From contig NC_063070.1 of assembly GCF_022605165.1 (NCBI RefSeq), positions 1,612,001-1,676,000 on the forward strand: a stretch of 64,000 bases of DNA. Reading direction: 5' to 3'. The position numbers and the translations under genes are program-made. Under the pieces are notes generated by a model that saw nothing but the letters and a program-made list of their open reading frames with translations, did no database searches and had not been told where the DNA came from. Origin of the DNA: Purpureocillium takamizusanense (taxonomy: Eukaryota > Ascomycota > Sordariomycetes > Hypocreales > Ophiocordycipitaceae). Shown here one piece after another: positions 44,788-55,116 of the stretch. Numbering within the stretch: the stretch's first letter is position 1; every line of letters begins with the position of its first letter.

Positions 44788-47029
44788 ATGGCAGTCGCAG
44801 AATCACTGGCGCTGCTGCTGGCGGCGGCGACTGTGCTGGCGCCCGCTACCGTCGCCGCAGCCGCCACTGTCAAGTCCGGCCAACACTCTGCAGGTAAGCT
44901 TCGTTGCCGCAGGCCGCGGGGGTCGTCCTTTCCCAGTTACAGGCGCACACGCAGCTGCCCCCCCCCCCCGCTACTTCCCCCATTGACCGTTTAGATTACC
45001 TCCATCATGCGCGGCTTCGCTGACGTCACATTGTCCCGCAGACTTGGCACCACCAGCAGTAGCGGTAGCACCAGTCCTCGACGCTCGGCTGGACGCCGCG
45101 GCGGCATCATCCCTCCAAGTCCGCGCCATCGACCGCTCCCCCAAAGGCTACACGCCCTCGCCCGTCAACTGCCCGTCGCAGCGCCCGCAGATTCGGAATG
45201 GCTCGTCGCTCTCGCCCCAGGAGAAGGCATGGCTGCCCAAGCGCCGCAACGACACCATCCCACACATACGCTCTCTGCTCAAGCGCATCGCCATTCCCGG
45301 CTTCGATAGCGACGCCTACCTCAAGAACGTCGAGAAGAACGCCACGGCCCTGCCCAACGTCGGCCTCGCCGTCTCCGGCGGCGGCTACCGCGCCATGCTC
45401 AACGGCGCCGGCGCCATAGCCGCCTGGGACAGCCGCTCCGATGGCAGCCAAACGGCTGGTAACCTCGGTGGCCTGCTGCAGAGCGCGACCTACCTGTCTG
45501 GGCTCTCTGGCGGCGGCTGGCTCGTCGGCAGCATATACACCAACAACTTCACCTCGGTCCAAGATGCCGTCAACTCGCCAAGCATATGGATGTTTGACGA
45601 CTCCATCCTAAAAGGTGTGTTTCCCCACTTCATCGGCCCGGCCTCCTCATGGTGCAATGGCCTCAAGTGCTGACCCCTCTATGCGAACTTGTCAGGCCCC
45701 GAAAAGTACAGCCTCCTCCAATACTACCGAAACATTCTCGACGCCGTCGACGGAAAAGACCAGGCGGGGTACGACCGATCCATCACCGACTACTGGGGCC
45801 GCATGCTGTCGTATCAGCTCATTGACGCCACCGATGGCGGGCCCGGCTTCACGTTCTCCTCCATCGCCGACGACGAGGGCTTCTCCTCAGGCAAGACGCC
45901 GCTACCCTTCCTCATTGCCGACGGCCGCGCTCCGGGCCAAAAGGTCATCTCGTCCAACTCGACCATCTTCGAGTTCACCCCCTGGGAACTCGGCTCCTCC
46001 GACCCCACGCTCGACGGCTTCGTGCCCCTCCGGTACGTCGGCTCCAAGTTTAACAACGGCACGCTACCTAGCAGCGAGAAGTGCATTGAGGGCTTCGACA
46101 ACGCCGGCTTCGTCATGGGCACATCGAGCTCCCTGTTCAATCAGATTGTCCTTTACCTCAAAGACAACGCCTCCAACAACTACGTCCCGGCCGACGTACC
46201 CAAATTCATCATCGATGCCCTCACCACCGTCCTCAAGGCCCTGGGCGACACCAGCAACGACATCGCCGACTGGACCCCGAACCCCTTCAAAGGATGGAAC
46301 GCCGCCAACAACCCCGGCGCTGGGTCCGAGCGCCTTACCCTTGTCGACGGCGGCGAGGACCTGCAAAACGTTCCCTACCACCCACACCTCCTCCGGGATC
46401 GCGAGGTCGATGTCGTCTTCTCGGTGGACTCGTCTGCTGACACCGAGACGAGCTGGCCTGATGGCGCATCCGCCATCGCTACCTATGAACGCTCTCTCCA
46501 GAAGAACATCTCCGCGGGTACCGGCTTCCCCGCCGTCCCCGGCAAGGACACCTTCCTCAACCTCGGTCTAAACACCAAGCCCGTCTTCTTCGGCTGCAAC
46601 TCGACCAACCTGACGAGCCCTTCGCCCCTCATTGTTTACCTCCCCAATTACCCTTACATCTACGCCTCCAACATCTCCACCTTCCAGATGGCCATCAAGT
46701 CCGGCCAGCGCGACGCGATTATCCAAAATGGATGGGCGGTCGCCACCCAGCTCAACGCCACTCGCGATGCAGACTGGCCCGTCTGCGTCGGCTGTGCCAT
46801 GCTATCCCGCAGCTTCGAGCGTACCAAAACGGCCGTGCCCGACAAGTGCCAGCAGTGCTTCACCCGCTATTGCTGGGATGGCAGCCTCAATGAGACAAAG
46901 GCCGCTCCATACGACCCGAAATACTTTAGCACGCCCATTGAGGTCAAGAGTGCTGCAAGTGCTGTGCTGGGGTCCGCGGCCATGCCGATGTTCTTTGCAT
47001 TCATCGCCGGACTTGCATTCGTCATTTGA
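44788..47029 (+). CDS. Phospholipase B / lysophospholipase, GPI-anchored
   Basis: Three exons, 44788-44893, 45042-45614 and 45696-47029, give 670 residues. Introns of 148 bp and 81 bp restore 'QHSADLAPPAVA' and 'SILKGPEKYSLLQYYRN'. Residues 1-25 form a signal peptide. The cPLA2-type catalytic domain shows Arg152 in 'SGGGYRAML', the nucleophile Ser191 in 'GLSGGGWLVGS' and Asp444 in 'LVDGGEDLQNVP', the Arg/Ser/Asp set of fungal phospholipases B. There are many N-glycosylation sites, a Cys-rich stretch ('VCVGCAMLSRSF', 'CQQCFTRYCWDG'), and a hydrophobic C-terminus ('SAAMPMFFAFIAGLAFVI') for GPI attachment. The enzyme removes acyl chains from phospholipids and lysophospholipids at the cell surface or wall, for nutrition, membrane turnover or host interaction. 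Confidence 0.93.
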
Positions 47030-47298
47030 GCTGTGCTCCCAAGCTTTGCAAACTATGCGATCTTTCATGCTTGGTTACTTGGCATAATTGGGTTTGGATT
47101 TTCAACGCTGTCACGTCAAGATTCCCCAAAATTTATAGATTAAACTGTGATCAAATAAGAGGCCCCAGGGCTTTGCATTCTCCTCCGTTATACGGTAGTC
47201 GATGACACCTTGATTATAAGTTTAAGACGGCGATGGCACGATACCTTAGCACCACTTCCCCTTCCACGAGATCGCGCGACCTCCGCACGTGCAACACT
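47030..47298. other. Convergent spacer
   Basis: About 270 bp between the 3' ends of the phospholipase gene and the membrane protein gene; AT-rich, probable termination and polyadenylation region for both. Confidence 0.5.
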
Positions 47299-48903
47299 TC
47301 AGACTGTTTGGGCATGTGAGCCGGGCTGTGTAGATCCACCGTCGTACTTCATGTCGTCCAGGTAAGCCGATGGGTCCATGTATGAATGCTTGCGAAGAAG
47401 TTCCTTGGCGTCGTACTCGTCAAACTCATTGAGCAAGTCGTCAATCTCCGTTGCAATGCCCAACGTCCATCCATATGTGTTGGTCCCTTTCCTAAACGGA
47501 TCCCACAGCCTCCACATCTGTGAGAGGATTGTAGTCAACATGGAGCATGAAGTCGATAACGCAGCCATGGCCGCAAGCATGGCTAAAGTTGGGACCGGCT
47601 GGCTGCTTAGTTCCAGCTCCAATGGGGGTTTTTGCACAAACCAATTGCAATGCTGGACCGGAACATATAACGCAATGAGCCAGCCGGCCATGTAGACAAA
47701 ACAGAGAGACTCCAGCGGAATGACGTCGGTGAAGGCAAATACTGCGCATTCCCGCCCCGACTGCGCGAGAATGTCGATGTTCTCCCCTGGAGTAACACGC
47801 GTCAGCCTAGTGTTTTCTGGACTCTGAACCTGACGGCGTTATTGGGCTTACGAATGATGGGTGCCCGACATTCGTCGATGTTTCCGAGGTCGACCAAGTT
47901 CTCAAAGTGGTTCCGCAGATTGTAAATAACGTGATATGGGATTGTAGAGGGTGTTTGTACTCTCATGGTCTGCGTTGCGAACTCGAGCTGGAGTTCGAGC
48001 GAGAAGATTTCAAAGAAGAATTCGATGGAGTTGAATTGATGGTGGCTTCCACCTCTGCTTAGCTGACGCTTGCTTTCGGACGTCGGCTTGCTTGCGTCAA
48101 AGCCATCGCCGTTTCGTAGTCGTTGCAGTGCTTGTGCTGTTTCCCGGCAGTATTTTGGAAGTGCGGGCTCGCATGTGTTGCCGCGGATGTGTTCGAGTAG
48201 CCCGACAGGATACGCCGTCAGAAGGCACAGACATTCACTGGTATCCAAGTCAGCAGTGATGTTGTCGGGGGTCCCAAGGTATCTCAGGGCCTGGTAGTCT
48301 TACTAGATGATCACCTGAAGGTCGTCCCTGCGGTGGCCAATGGTGCAGTCCGTCGTAGCAGTCTTAAGAAAGGCGTAGGCAAGCGAGGCAGTCGCCTGTC
48401 TCACTCGCTCCATGTGCTCTCGGGCAGCACGAGTCCTGGTGCGTGACACGATTCTTAGTTGGGTTTGTGTGCGCTGTGGTCATGCAAACGTACCCGATGA
48501 GGCCGTGTGCCAGCAGGAAGACGACCCCCGTTGTAACAAGAGCCTCCACCCAAATGGACGTCGCATTCTTTCCGGGCGATGCAGGGAAGAGGTCCATATC
48601 CCTCCCGGCCAAATGGGGGAGAAGAACGGTGAGAGACATGCAGTACACAAAGAACCCAACAAACCGAGCGATGAAGCCGAGGATCTGGCTCTTGGGCCGC
48701 ATTGAGTAACCTATTCGGTCGCATGAGGCGGGATGACGTATCTTGTGTTCAATGTCGGATCCTGCTACAGCCCATGGCCACCAAGGGGCGGCTGTATGTT
48801 CGTCTCCGTACGGCAAGGAGGCACAGCCAGCCTCGAGATCAAATGCCATGGCATCCTGTCTCCAATGCTGCCCGAAGCAATGTGTCTCGATAGATGAGGA
48901 CAT
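47299..48903 (-). CDS. Unrecognised integral membrane protein with four predicted helices
   Basis: Four exons, complement of 48494-48903, 48304-48435, 47852-48237 and 47299-47786, give 471 residues. All three introns (58, 66 and 65 bp) have GT...AG ends and keep the frame: 'AHGLIGTRAAREHME', 'DDLQVIIYECLCLLTAYP' and 'RAPIIRENIDILAQSG'. Predicted helices are at about 73-98, 116-136, 334-352 and 374-395. Between helices 2 and 3 is a soluble region of about 195 residues with several Cys and His. The C-terminal tail is acidic ('DDLLNEFDEYDAKELL'). I recognise no family; it is probably a lineage-restricted fungal membrane protein. The start at 48903 is the inner of several possible Met codons (49002 is also open), so the N-terminus is uncertain. 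Confidence 0.68.
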
Positions 48904-49610
48904 TGCCCCAAATGCAGCAGGCGGTGCGCGGCCTCGCAAAGGGCTCGGCGCAGAGAAGCATCCGCGAACGTTCCGACGGGCACGGGAGCTATCGCGGTCC
49001 ATCTGGTTGAGGAGACGGATTCAATTGCGCAGGAGTGTTTGGGCGGATGCGGGAGATTCGCAACGTCTGAAGATGCGAGAAACGAGCTCCCGATATCAGA
49101 GAGAAGCAGAGACTAGCGTTAGTAGCAGGCTCGCCGAGTCGGTCAAACCTGTGCTACCAGCGTGTGCTCATGGCGGGACACAATGATGAGAAAGTGCCTA
49201 TAGAGTCGATGTCCAGGCAGGCACCTCGCACACCCCCGGCGTTCCTGCCGTACGAAAGCCCACGACTGACGTGTTCACGCTATGTGCTCTTGCCCTTTCT
49301 AGCAAGCATCCTCGTCTAACTGAAGCAACAGTAGGCAGTCACCATGGCATGGACAAAGAGGAGCCGAGAACATATTTATTCACTCGACATTCTAGGCCCT
49401 TATCACGAGACTATCGTGGCAATGCGGCGCCCTTCATTATGCCGGAGGCAAATGGTCGTTATGACGTTCTCCTAACATTCGTCGCTACGGGTGCTCGTGG
49501 AACGTTCAAGGCACATAGGTGCGAAGCGGGTGTCAGCCTTCTTTCCCCCCGGGCCCTGGACTTGCTTTCATATCAATTGCCGTATTCCGTAATCGCGCTC
49601 TGTAGAGGCT
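48904..49610. other. Intergenic region between two minus-strand genes
   Basis: About 0.7 kb downstream of the Gfo/Idh/MocA gene and upstream of the membrane protein gene. If the membrane protein starts at 49002 the first 100 bases are coding. Nothing else recognised. Confidence 0.5.
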
Positions 49611-50756
49611 TCAGGAGAAGGTCACGTCCCGACCGGTCTTTGCGCTCTCCATAATGGCCTCGAGAATGCGAAGCACGTCCCTCGCCTCGGTGGGCTTCAC
49701 GGGGACGTCTTCCTCCTTGCCGCTGGCGACGGCCTTGCCAAAGGCGGAGTAAAACACCTTGTACGTCTCGGGCTCCAGGTCGGGCACCTTGCCTTGTGTC
49801 ATCTTCTCGTCCTCGCCCACCAGAATGAGGCGCATGCTGTCCGGGCTATCTTTCCCGAAGCCAGCATCAGTGGGCTTGGCGCCAGCCTTAAGCTGGTCCT
49901 CTTGCGGGTCGAGGCCGACCTTGTGGAAGCTCCCCTTATAGCCGCGGACCCAGAAGCGCGGCTGGACCAGCTCGGCGCTGAGCACGCTGATGCGGACGTT
50001 GACAAGCATGCCGTTGGGGTACGTCAGCTCGGCCGCCACGCCATCGGGATTGAAGAAGTCGGCCTTGCCGGAGCGCTGGGACATGAGGCGGCCGTGGACG
50101 GCCCGTGGCATGCCGAACAGCGTGTACACCTGGTCAACGAGGTGGGTGCCCAGGTCAAAGACGGCGCTGCCGCCCGAGGGAATGCCGAGCTCACCCTTCC
50201 AGTTGGTGGGGGCGGCGGCGCGGTAACGGTCGAAATGCGTGTTGAACTCGACGATGCGGCCGAGGACATCATTCTCAATGAGGTGCTTGACGGTCAAAAA
50301 GTCCGAGTCCCAGCGCCGGTTCTGGTAGACGCAGATGAGGCGCTTGTTCTCCTTGGCAATGGCAACGAGCTTGTCGGCCTCGGCCGACGTGGGCACGAAG
50401 GGCTTCTCCGTCAGAACGTGCTTGCCGGCCTCGAGAACGGCCTTTGTGAGCTGGAAGTGGTTGTCGGGCGGGGTCGTGACGACGACGACGTCGACATCTG
50501 GGTCCGACAGGAGCTGCTTGACATCGGTGTAGTGCTTCGCCTCCGGGTGGTCCTGAGGCGCCGAGTTGCCGTCCTTGGGGCTGCGCTGGACAATGCTGTG
50601 CAGCTTGAACTGAGGCGTCGTGGTGATGAAGGGGATGTGGAAGACTTTGGCGGACATGCTGCGGTGCCCGTTAGCAAGCAACGCGTCTGACGCAGGCGCC
50701 AGGAGGCTCTCTTACCCATAGCCCACGACGCCGACGTTGAAGGTCTTTGAAGCCAT
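49611..50756 (-). CDS. Gfo/Idh/MocA-family NAD(P)-dependent oxidoreductase
   Basis: Two exons, complement of 50716-50756 and 49611-50658, give 362 residues. The 57 bp intron splits a Gly codon in the Rossmann loop: 'FNVGVVGYG' joins to 'MSAKVFHIPF'. The N-terminal domain has 'DVDVVVVTTPPDNHF' and the signature 'KHVLTEKPFVPT' with the conserved Lys-Pro (EKP). The C-terminal domain carries 'WKGELGIPSGGSAVFDLGTHLVDQVYTLFG' with the Asp and His expected at the active site (D..TH). These enzymes oxidise or reduce sugars, inositols or diols; the layout is closest to the YdgJ-type group. Substrate and cofactor preference cannot be assigned. No targeting signal, so cytosolic. Confidence 0.88.
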
Positions 50757-51864
50757 GCTGTCGTGCCTGTGTCCCGTCGCAGATGGAGGGGTTCGGATGA
50801 CGTCGATGGAAGGGGTACAATGCGCGAGCGCGATGCGGGATGGATAGTATATCTTGGATCTAACGAGCCGGTGGTGGTCTTTGGTCTAGCAGCGAAGATG
50901 CGGCGACGGATGGCTTTACTTAAGTAGCAGAATTCTCGTCACTGGCGGCCGTTTGCATTAATAATTGAGAGGCATCTGGCCGTCCGAGGCGGTTGAGGCG
51001 GACGGGCATCGCCTCTGGATGAAATTGCATCTCTGCCCCACCTTTCGCTGAAGCTACACCTTTTTTTCTCTGGCCGTGGGGTGACTGTGGTCCGGTCGAG
51101 GCTGTAACCAGCATCGCCAGCTTCAATGGCTCGGCTTTCGGGTTGGAGACGCCTGAAAAGGGCCGACTGACTCGCCGTGACATGTTGTCGCCAATGGGTT
51201 CCTGGATGGGGCCTATGGGGGAGTTCTCTCCGTCATTTGGGTCGACCTTCACCCGGACTTCCATCTCCAGACGCGCAAAATTAGAGGAGAAAAAAAAGAG
51301 GAAGAGTAGATGGCAAAGCTGGAGGCGTTGATCTGTCGCTGATTCTGCAAGTCGAGCGACTGTATCATGTCCAGTGAGCAGAAGCGAGGGACCGGATGCC
51401 GAAGCACAATGCAAGTCCATCTCAATTCGGCAAAGAGCGATCGTAAATAACCCTGCCGTGACGGTGTCATCAATTGCCGACGCGATTCAGCCAGGTAAAC
51501 AATTGAACCGCTTCAATGAAAAGGCCGAGGTGCGACAAGATCATGGAAAAGTCACCGCGTGCGAACATCGAGCAGACAGCAATGCAATTATCTCATTACC
51601 TGCTCTAGCTTCTTCCCGACGCGATGGGCATCGTGAACGTCGCCAGCCAGAGCATTTCGTATTCTTCACGCGGCTGACACACCAGGTCGTTGATCCTTCG
51701 CGCCTCGGCCTTGCCGCCATCGCCGCCAGTTCGGCGAGGCTGGGAGCGCGAGGCGCGGCTGGTTTCACTTCTCATAGTTTTCAAGACAACCCTCGCACCA
51801 GTTCTGTCGCAATTGCTTCGAACGCGAAACACTTAGGAAAGTCGGCGATAACATCATAACCGAA
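50757..51864. other. Divergent intergenic region (oxidoreductase / GST-like)
   Basis: About 1.1 kb holding both promoters. Short frames only; no supported gene or repeat. Confidence 0.55.
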
Positions 51865-52734
51865 ATGTCTACGCACAGCCAGCACACCGACGAGCAGATC
51901 ATCACCGTCTTCCGCGGCTCGCCGCCCACAAACGCCTACGTCTGGTCACCCTTCGTCACCAAGCTCGAGGCCAGGCTTCGCTTCGACGGCGTCCCCTACA
52001 AGCTCGGCGGCGGCTCGCCCCCGTCCGCTCCCAAGGGCAAGATCCCGTACATCGAGGTTCACCATGGCGACGCGGCGAAGGACAGTCTCGGAGACTCGGG
52101 GCTCATCATCCGCGCCCTCGTCGACAACGGCGTCCTGCGCGATGTCAACGAGGCGCTGACCCCCGTGCAGAAGACGCGCGACCTCGCCATGCGGTCCATG
52201 ATGGAGGATAGGGTGTACTTTTACGGCGTGAGGGAGAAGTGGCACGACAATTACACGACGATGCGGTCCAATGTCCTCGGCGCGGTTCCCTGGCCGTTAC
52301 AGCGAGCGGTCGGGTGGCTGGCATATCGAACAGTAACGAGCGGACTGCACGGGCAGGGCACCGGACGCCTGACTGGCGAAGAGGTGCTCGCGTTCCAAGA
52401 GGAAGTCTGGGAGGCCGTCGATGCACTTCTCGTCGACTCGAGACAATCAGCCGTCGGCGACGGCCCCTTTTGGGTCCTAGGCGGATCAGAGCCTACCGAG
52501 GTCGACGCGACCATGTATGGCTTCATTGTGGGAGCGCTCGTCTGCGATGCGTGAGTGGCATCCCATCAGCCAACCAGCCCCTGATAGAGCTGCGGCGGCT
52601 GTACCTCCTTTTGCCCCTTCTGACATGTCGCCAGAGCCCCTGTGACTGCAAAGATAGTAAAGACGTACCCGACGACTGTGCAATACGCGGAGCGAATTCA
52701 TCAGCGATATTTCCCGGACTATCAGGGATGGTAG
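51865..52734 (+). CDS. GST-like protein, Fax/metaxin type
   Basis: Two exons, 51865-52550 and 52635-52734, give 261 residues; the 84 bp intron restores 'LVCDAAPVTAKIVKTYP'. The N-terminal thioredoxin-like part has 'ITVFRGSPPTNAYVWSPFVTKLEARLRFDGVPY', followed by 'PKGKIPYIEVHHGD' with the cis-Pro, and 'LGDSGLIIRALVDNG', the variant GST layout of the failed-axon-connections/metaxin group. The C-terminal helical domain contains 'EPTEVDATMYGFIVGAL' (N-cap/hydrophobic staple region) and ends 'QYAERIHQRYFPDYQGW'. No membrane tail is present, so it is likely cytosolic. Possible glutathione-dependent dehalogenase, isomerase or detoxifying role; no substrate can be inferred. Confidence 0.87.
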
Positions 52735-53725
52735 AGCTGGCATCGGCATGTTGACAGCCGAACTGCCTTTGCCTCCTACTGCCGTTCGTGGCAAGCTAGC
52801 CAGGGGACTGACTAGGTCCAAATCAACGCCCACAGCTACTTCAACGGTTTTGGGGAGATGCGAAGCCTTGGAGGCCACCACACAGTCGCCCGCACAGAAA
52901 ACGCAGTCATGACACATAATATTAATCGATCATATACGAAGTATGTTCACTCTCTTGGTGGCTGGGTACAGTGGCTACTGCTAGGCGGTACATCCCGAGC
53001 CTCAGTCCTACAGGGGCGCTGCCTTCCTCTGGAATCCTCGTGTTGACAGAAAGTCATATTTGCTTGTGATCCTCGGCTGGTCAAAGTCCAGTCAGCGGCG
53101 TGGAGACGGATTTGGGAGGGGCGGAAGCCGGCCGGACAGCTGGCTAGCTGGCACAATCGTTGCACTCATCTCAATACTTTTGGCGCGCTCAGGCACCGCA
53201 TCCCTCTCGCACAACCTCTCTCCCTCTTCTCTGGGTGGCATCGCATGAGCACGAGGGATGGATGAACTATCTAAAAATATGCGGATAGCACTGGGTATCC
53301 AAACTCCAGCGGGGAACAGAGGGGGTCGGGTTTTGAATGGGCCGATGGGAAAGGGGAGCAAATTGCGGTAGGTTTTTTGGTCGGGCAATTGCATTTTATC
53401 GCTGACGGGTGCGATTGCGGGGAGCATCTAGCAGAGATTGTGAGTATGGAGCAGCTGGGAAAGGGTAGGGTGCTTTTCGCCCTTTGCCCCATCGTGACTC
53501 CAGGTTTTTTGGCGTCCCCCGCATGACCCGGACAAGCAAAATGAGCTCGCCTTGAGTGGTGCGTGCGGGCTTGCGATGAAGATGGCTACTACCACACCGC
53601 ACCCGCAAACACAACCACAACCCCACGAACGGAATCGAGACAAAGACGAGGCTGGTGCGTCATGCAACGTGCCTGTGCATAGCGGGTTGATGGTGCCCCA
53701 AACCACCAACTTCTCTATCTCAGTA

Positions 53726-53728
<3 letters not shown>

Positions 53729-53812
<84 letters not shown>
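53729..53812 (+). repeat. Compound microsatellite (GT)25(GA)17
   Basis: About 25 perfect GT units (53729-53778) run directly into 17 GA units (53779-53812), the longest dinucleotide array in the window. It lies between genes and should be highly polymorphic between strains. Confidence 0.95.
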
Positions 53813-53815
<3 letters not shown>

Positions 53816-54775
53816 GGCCCTTCCTACCTATGGAGTACATACGAATAGGATACCCATGGATCGCATCAAATAAAGAGTCAACGAATCCCGTCTCTACATC
53901 CAGATCTCTCGGGCGTCGTGCTGTTGCTCATGCTCTACTGCATCTCGCCTCGTTCGCCAGTCAGACCGCGCGAATTGCATGGGCAAATTCCAGGCACAAC
54001 GCGGACGGTGCCTGATTGCGGGGTGGTAGGCGCGCACCTCAGGAGCAGGACTCATTCATCAATGAACACCCGGGCTTGGATGGAGGGCATGTTGGCCCGT
54101 TAAACTTGTACAATGCTCAGGCAGCGCCACCCCGTCCGCTCGCGATGATGTGCGGACGAATCGTAGCTGTACGAAGTATTATCAGGAGCATCCACGGCCC
54201 CTTCACACGAGCATGTGAGAGTACCCTTTCCCGATCGCATGTCCTCCCAAGCTCGTCCTTCGTACGGACAACGCAGGAGCCGGGCCGTGGGAGTGGAGAG
54301 CGCCGGGGCGTGCGGACATCATGGCTCCCTATGCACAGAGCACAGTCTGGAGTCTGGTGGCTCGAGTGTCCCACCAAGGAAGGGGCATGGGATGGGGGAA
54401 GGAGGCAAATCGCGGACGATTATCCCAAAGTGTCCATCGCCTGGGGAAAGATGACGCCGCCAGCCCCTGAGCTTTTGGTGGAGCTTCCTCGCCCCGGAAG
54501 GCCTAGAGCCGGGCGCGGACAGAGCAGGCAACCTAGGCAGGAGCGCCAGGCCATGGTGGTGGATAAGGCGGGCAAGCAGTGGAGCCCCGAGACCTGGCTG
54601 GCAACGGCATGGCCGGCAGCGGCTCACCCTTTCGCTCAGGCGCTGGCGCTGGTGATGGCGGAGGGGGACATTGTGGGTGTTGGTATATCAGTGGTCAGGT
54701 ACCTATGATTTGTTAGGTCTACGATTTGTTAGTGTTGTTTAGAGGTATGTGCGTACTAAATGCGCGCCGTGAGGC

Positions 54776-55086
54776 GAGGTAAACAAGCCGCTGTTGGTGC
54801 GGATGTTTTTCTTCTGCATGGTGATCTTAATTGTTCTGGTCCGGTAAACCTGTCGTGGCAACCGCCAGCCACTGCCTTCAGGAAAACGATGCGGCTGAAC
54901 GCGTTTCACTGGGCATACGGCGTGGCGCGGCAAATGATCTGCTGGTGCGTCATGCCGACGACCTCTCCTGTGGTACCGCCGCGATGGGGATCGTCGCCTG
55001 CAGCTTTGGGCTGGCTGGTACCGCTTGGCTGACAACCTGGCTGCCGCGTTCGGCTAAATCTGCGTCTGCCGACAGCAAAAAAACCG
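54776..55086. other. Patch of possibly foreign (bacterial-like) DNA
   Basis: One plus frame ends a hydrophobic C-terminus-like stretch at a TAA at 54845-54847 ('NKPLLVRMFFFCMVILIVLV'). A second plus frame, open from about 54831, reads 'ENDAAERVSLGIRRGA' and then 'GIVACSFGLAGTAWLTTWL', with codons such as CTG, GCG, CGT and AAA that look enterobacterial. The flanks look fungal and a C16 tract follows. The origin is a guess from texture; no gene is claimed. Confidence 0.25.
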
Positions 55087-55100
55087 GCTCAAGGAGTCGT

Positions 55101-55116
55101 CCCCCCCCCCCCCCCC
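55101..55116 (+). repeat. Poly-C tract, 16 bases
   Basis: An uninterrupted C run directly after the bacterial-looking patch. One of several long G/C homopolymers in the gene-free DNA of this window. Confidence 0.9.

Noticed and set aside
48300..48305. Tandem in-frame stop codons (TAG TAA) in the membrane protein gene, suggesting a pseudogene
   Set aside because: A 66 bp GT-AG intron (48238-48303) with a GTAAGA donor and a GCTGAC branch-like site removes one stop and shifts the other, giving an intact frame.
49794..50690. 298-codon plus-strand frame opposite the Gfo/Idh/MocA gene
   Set aside because: Antisense shadow; the minus-strand frame has the Rossmann and EKP motifs.
54739..55035. Minus-strand frame inside the bacterial-looking patch
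   Set aside because: Arg-rich with no recognisable motif; the plus-strand frames read more naturally, and even those are not claimed as genes.
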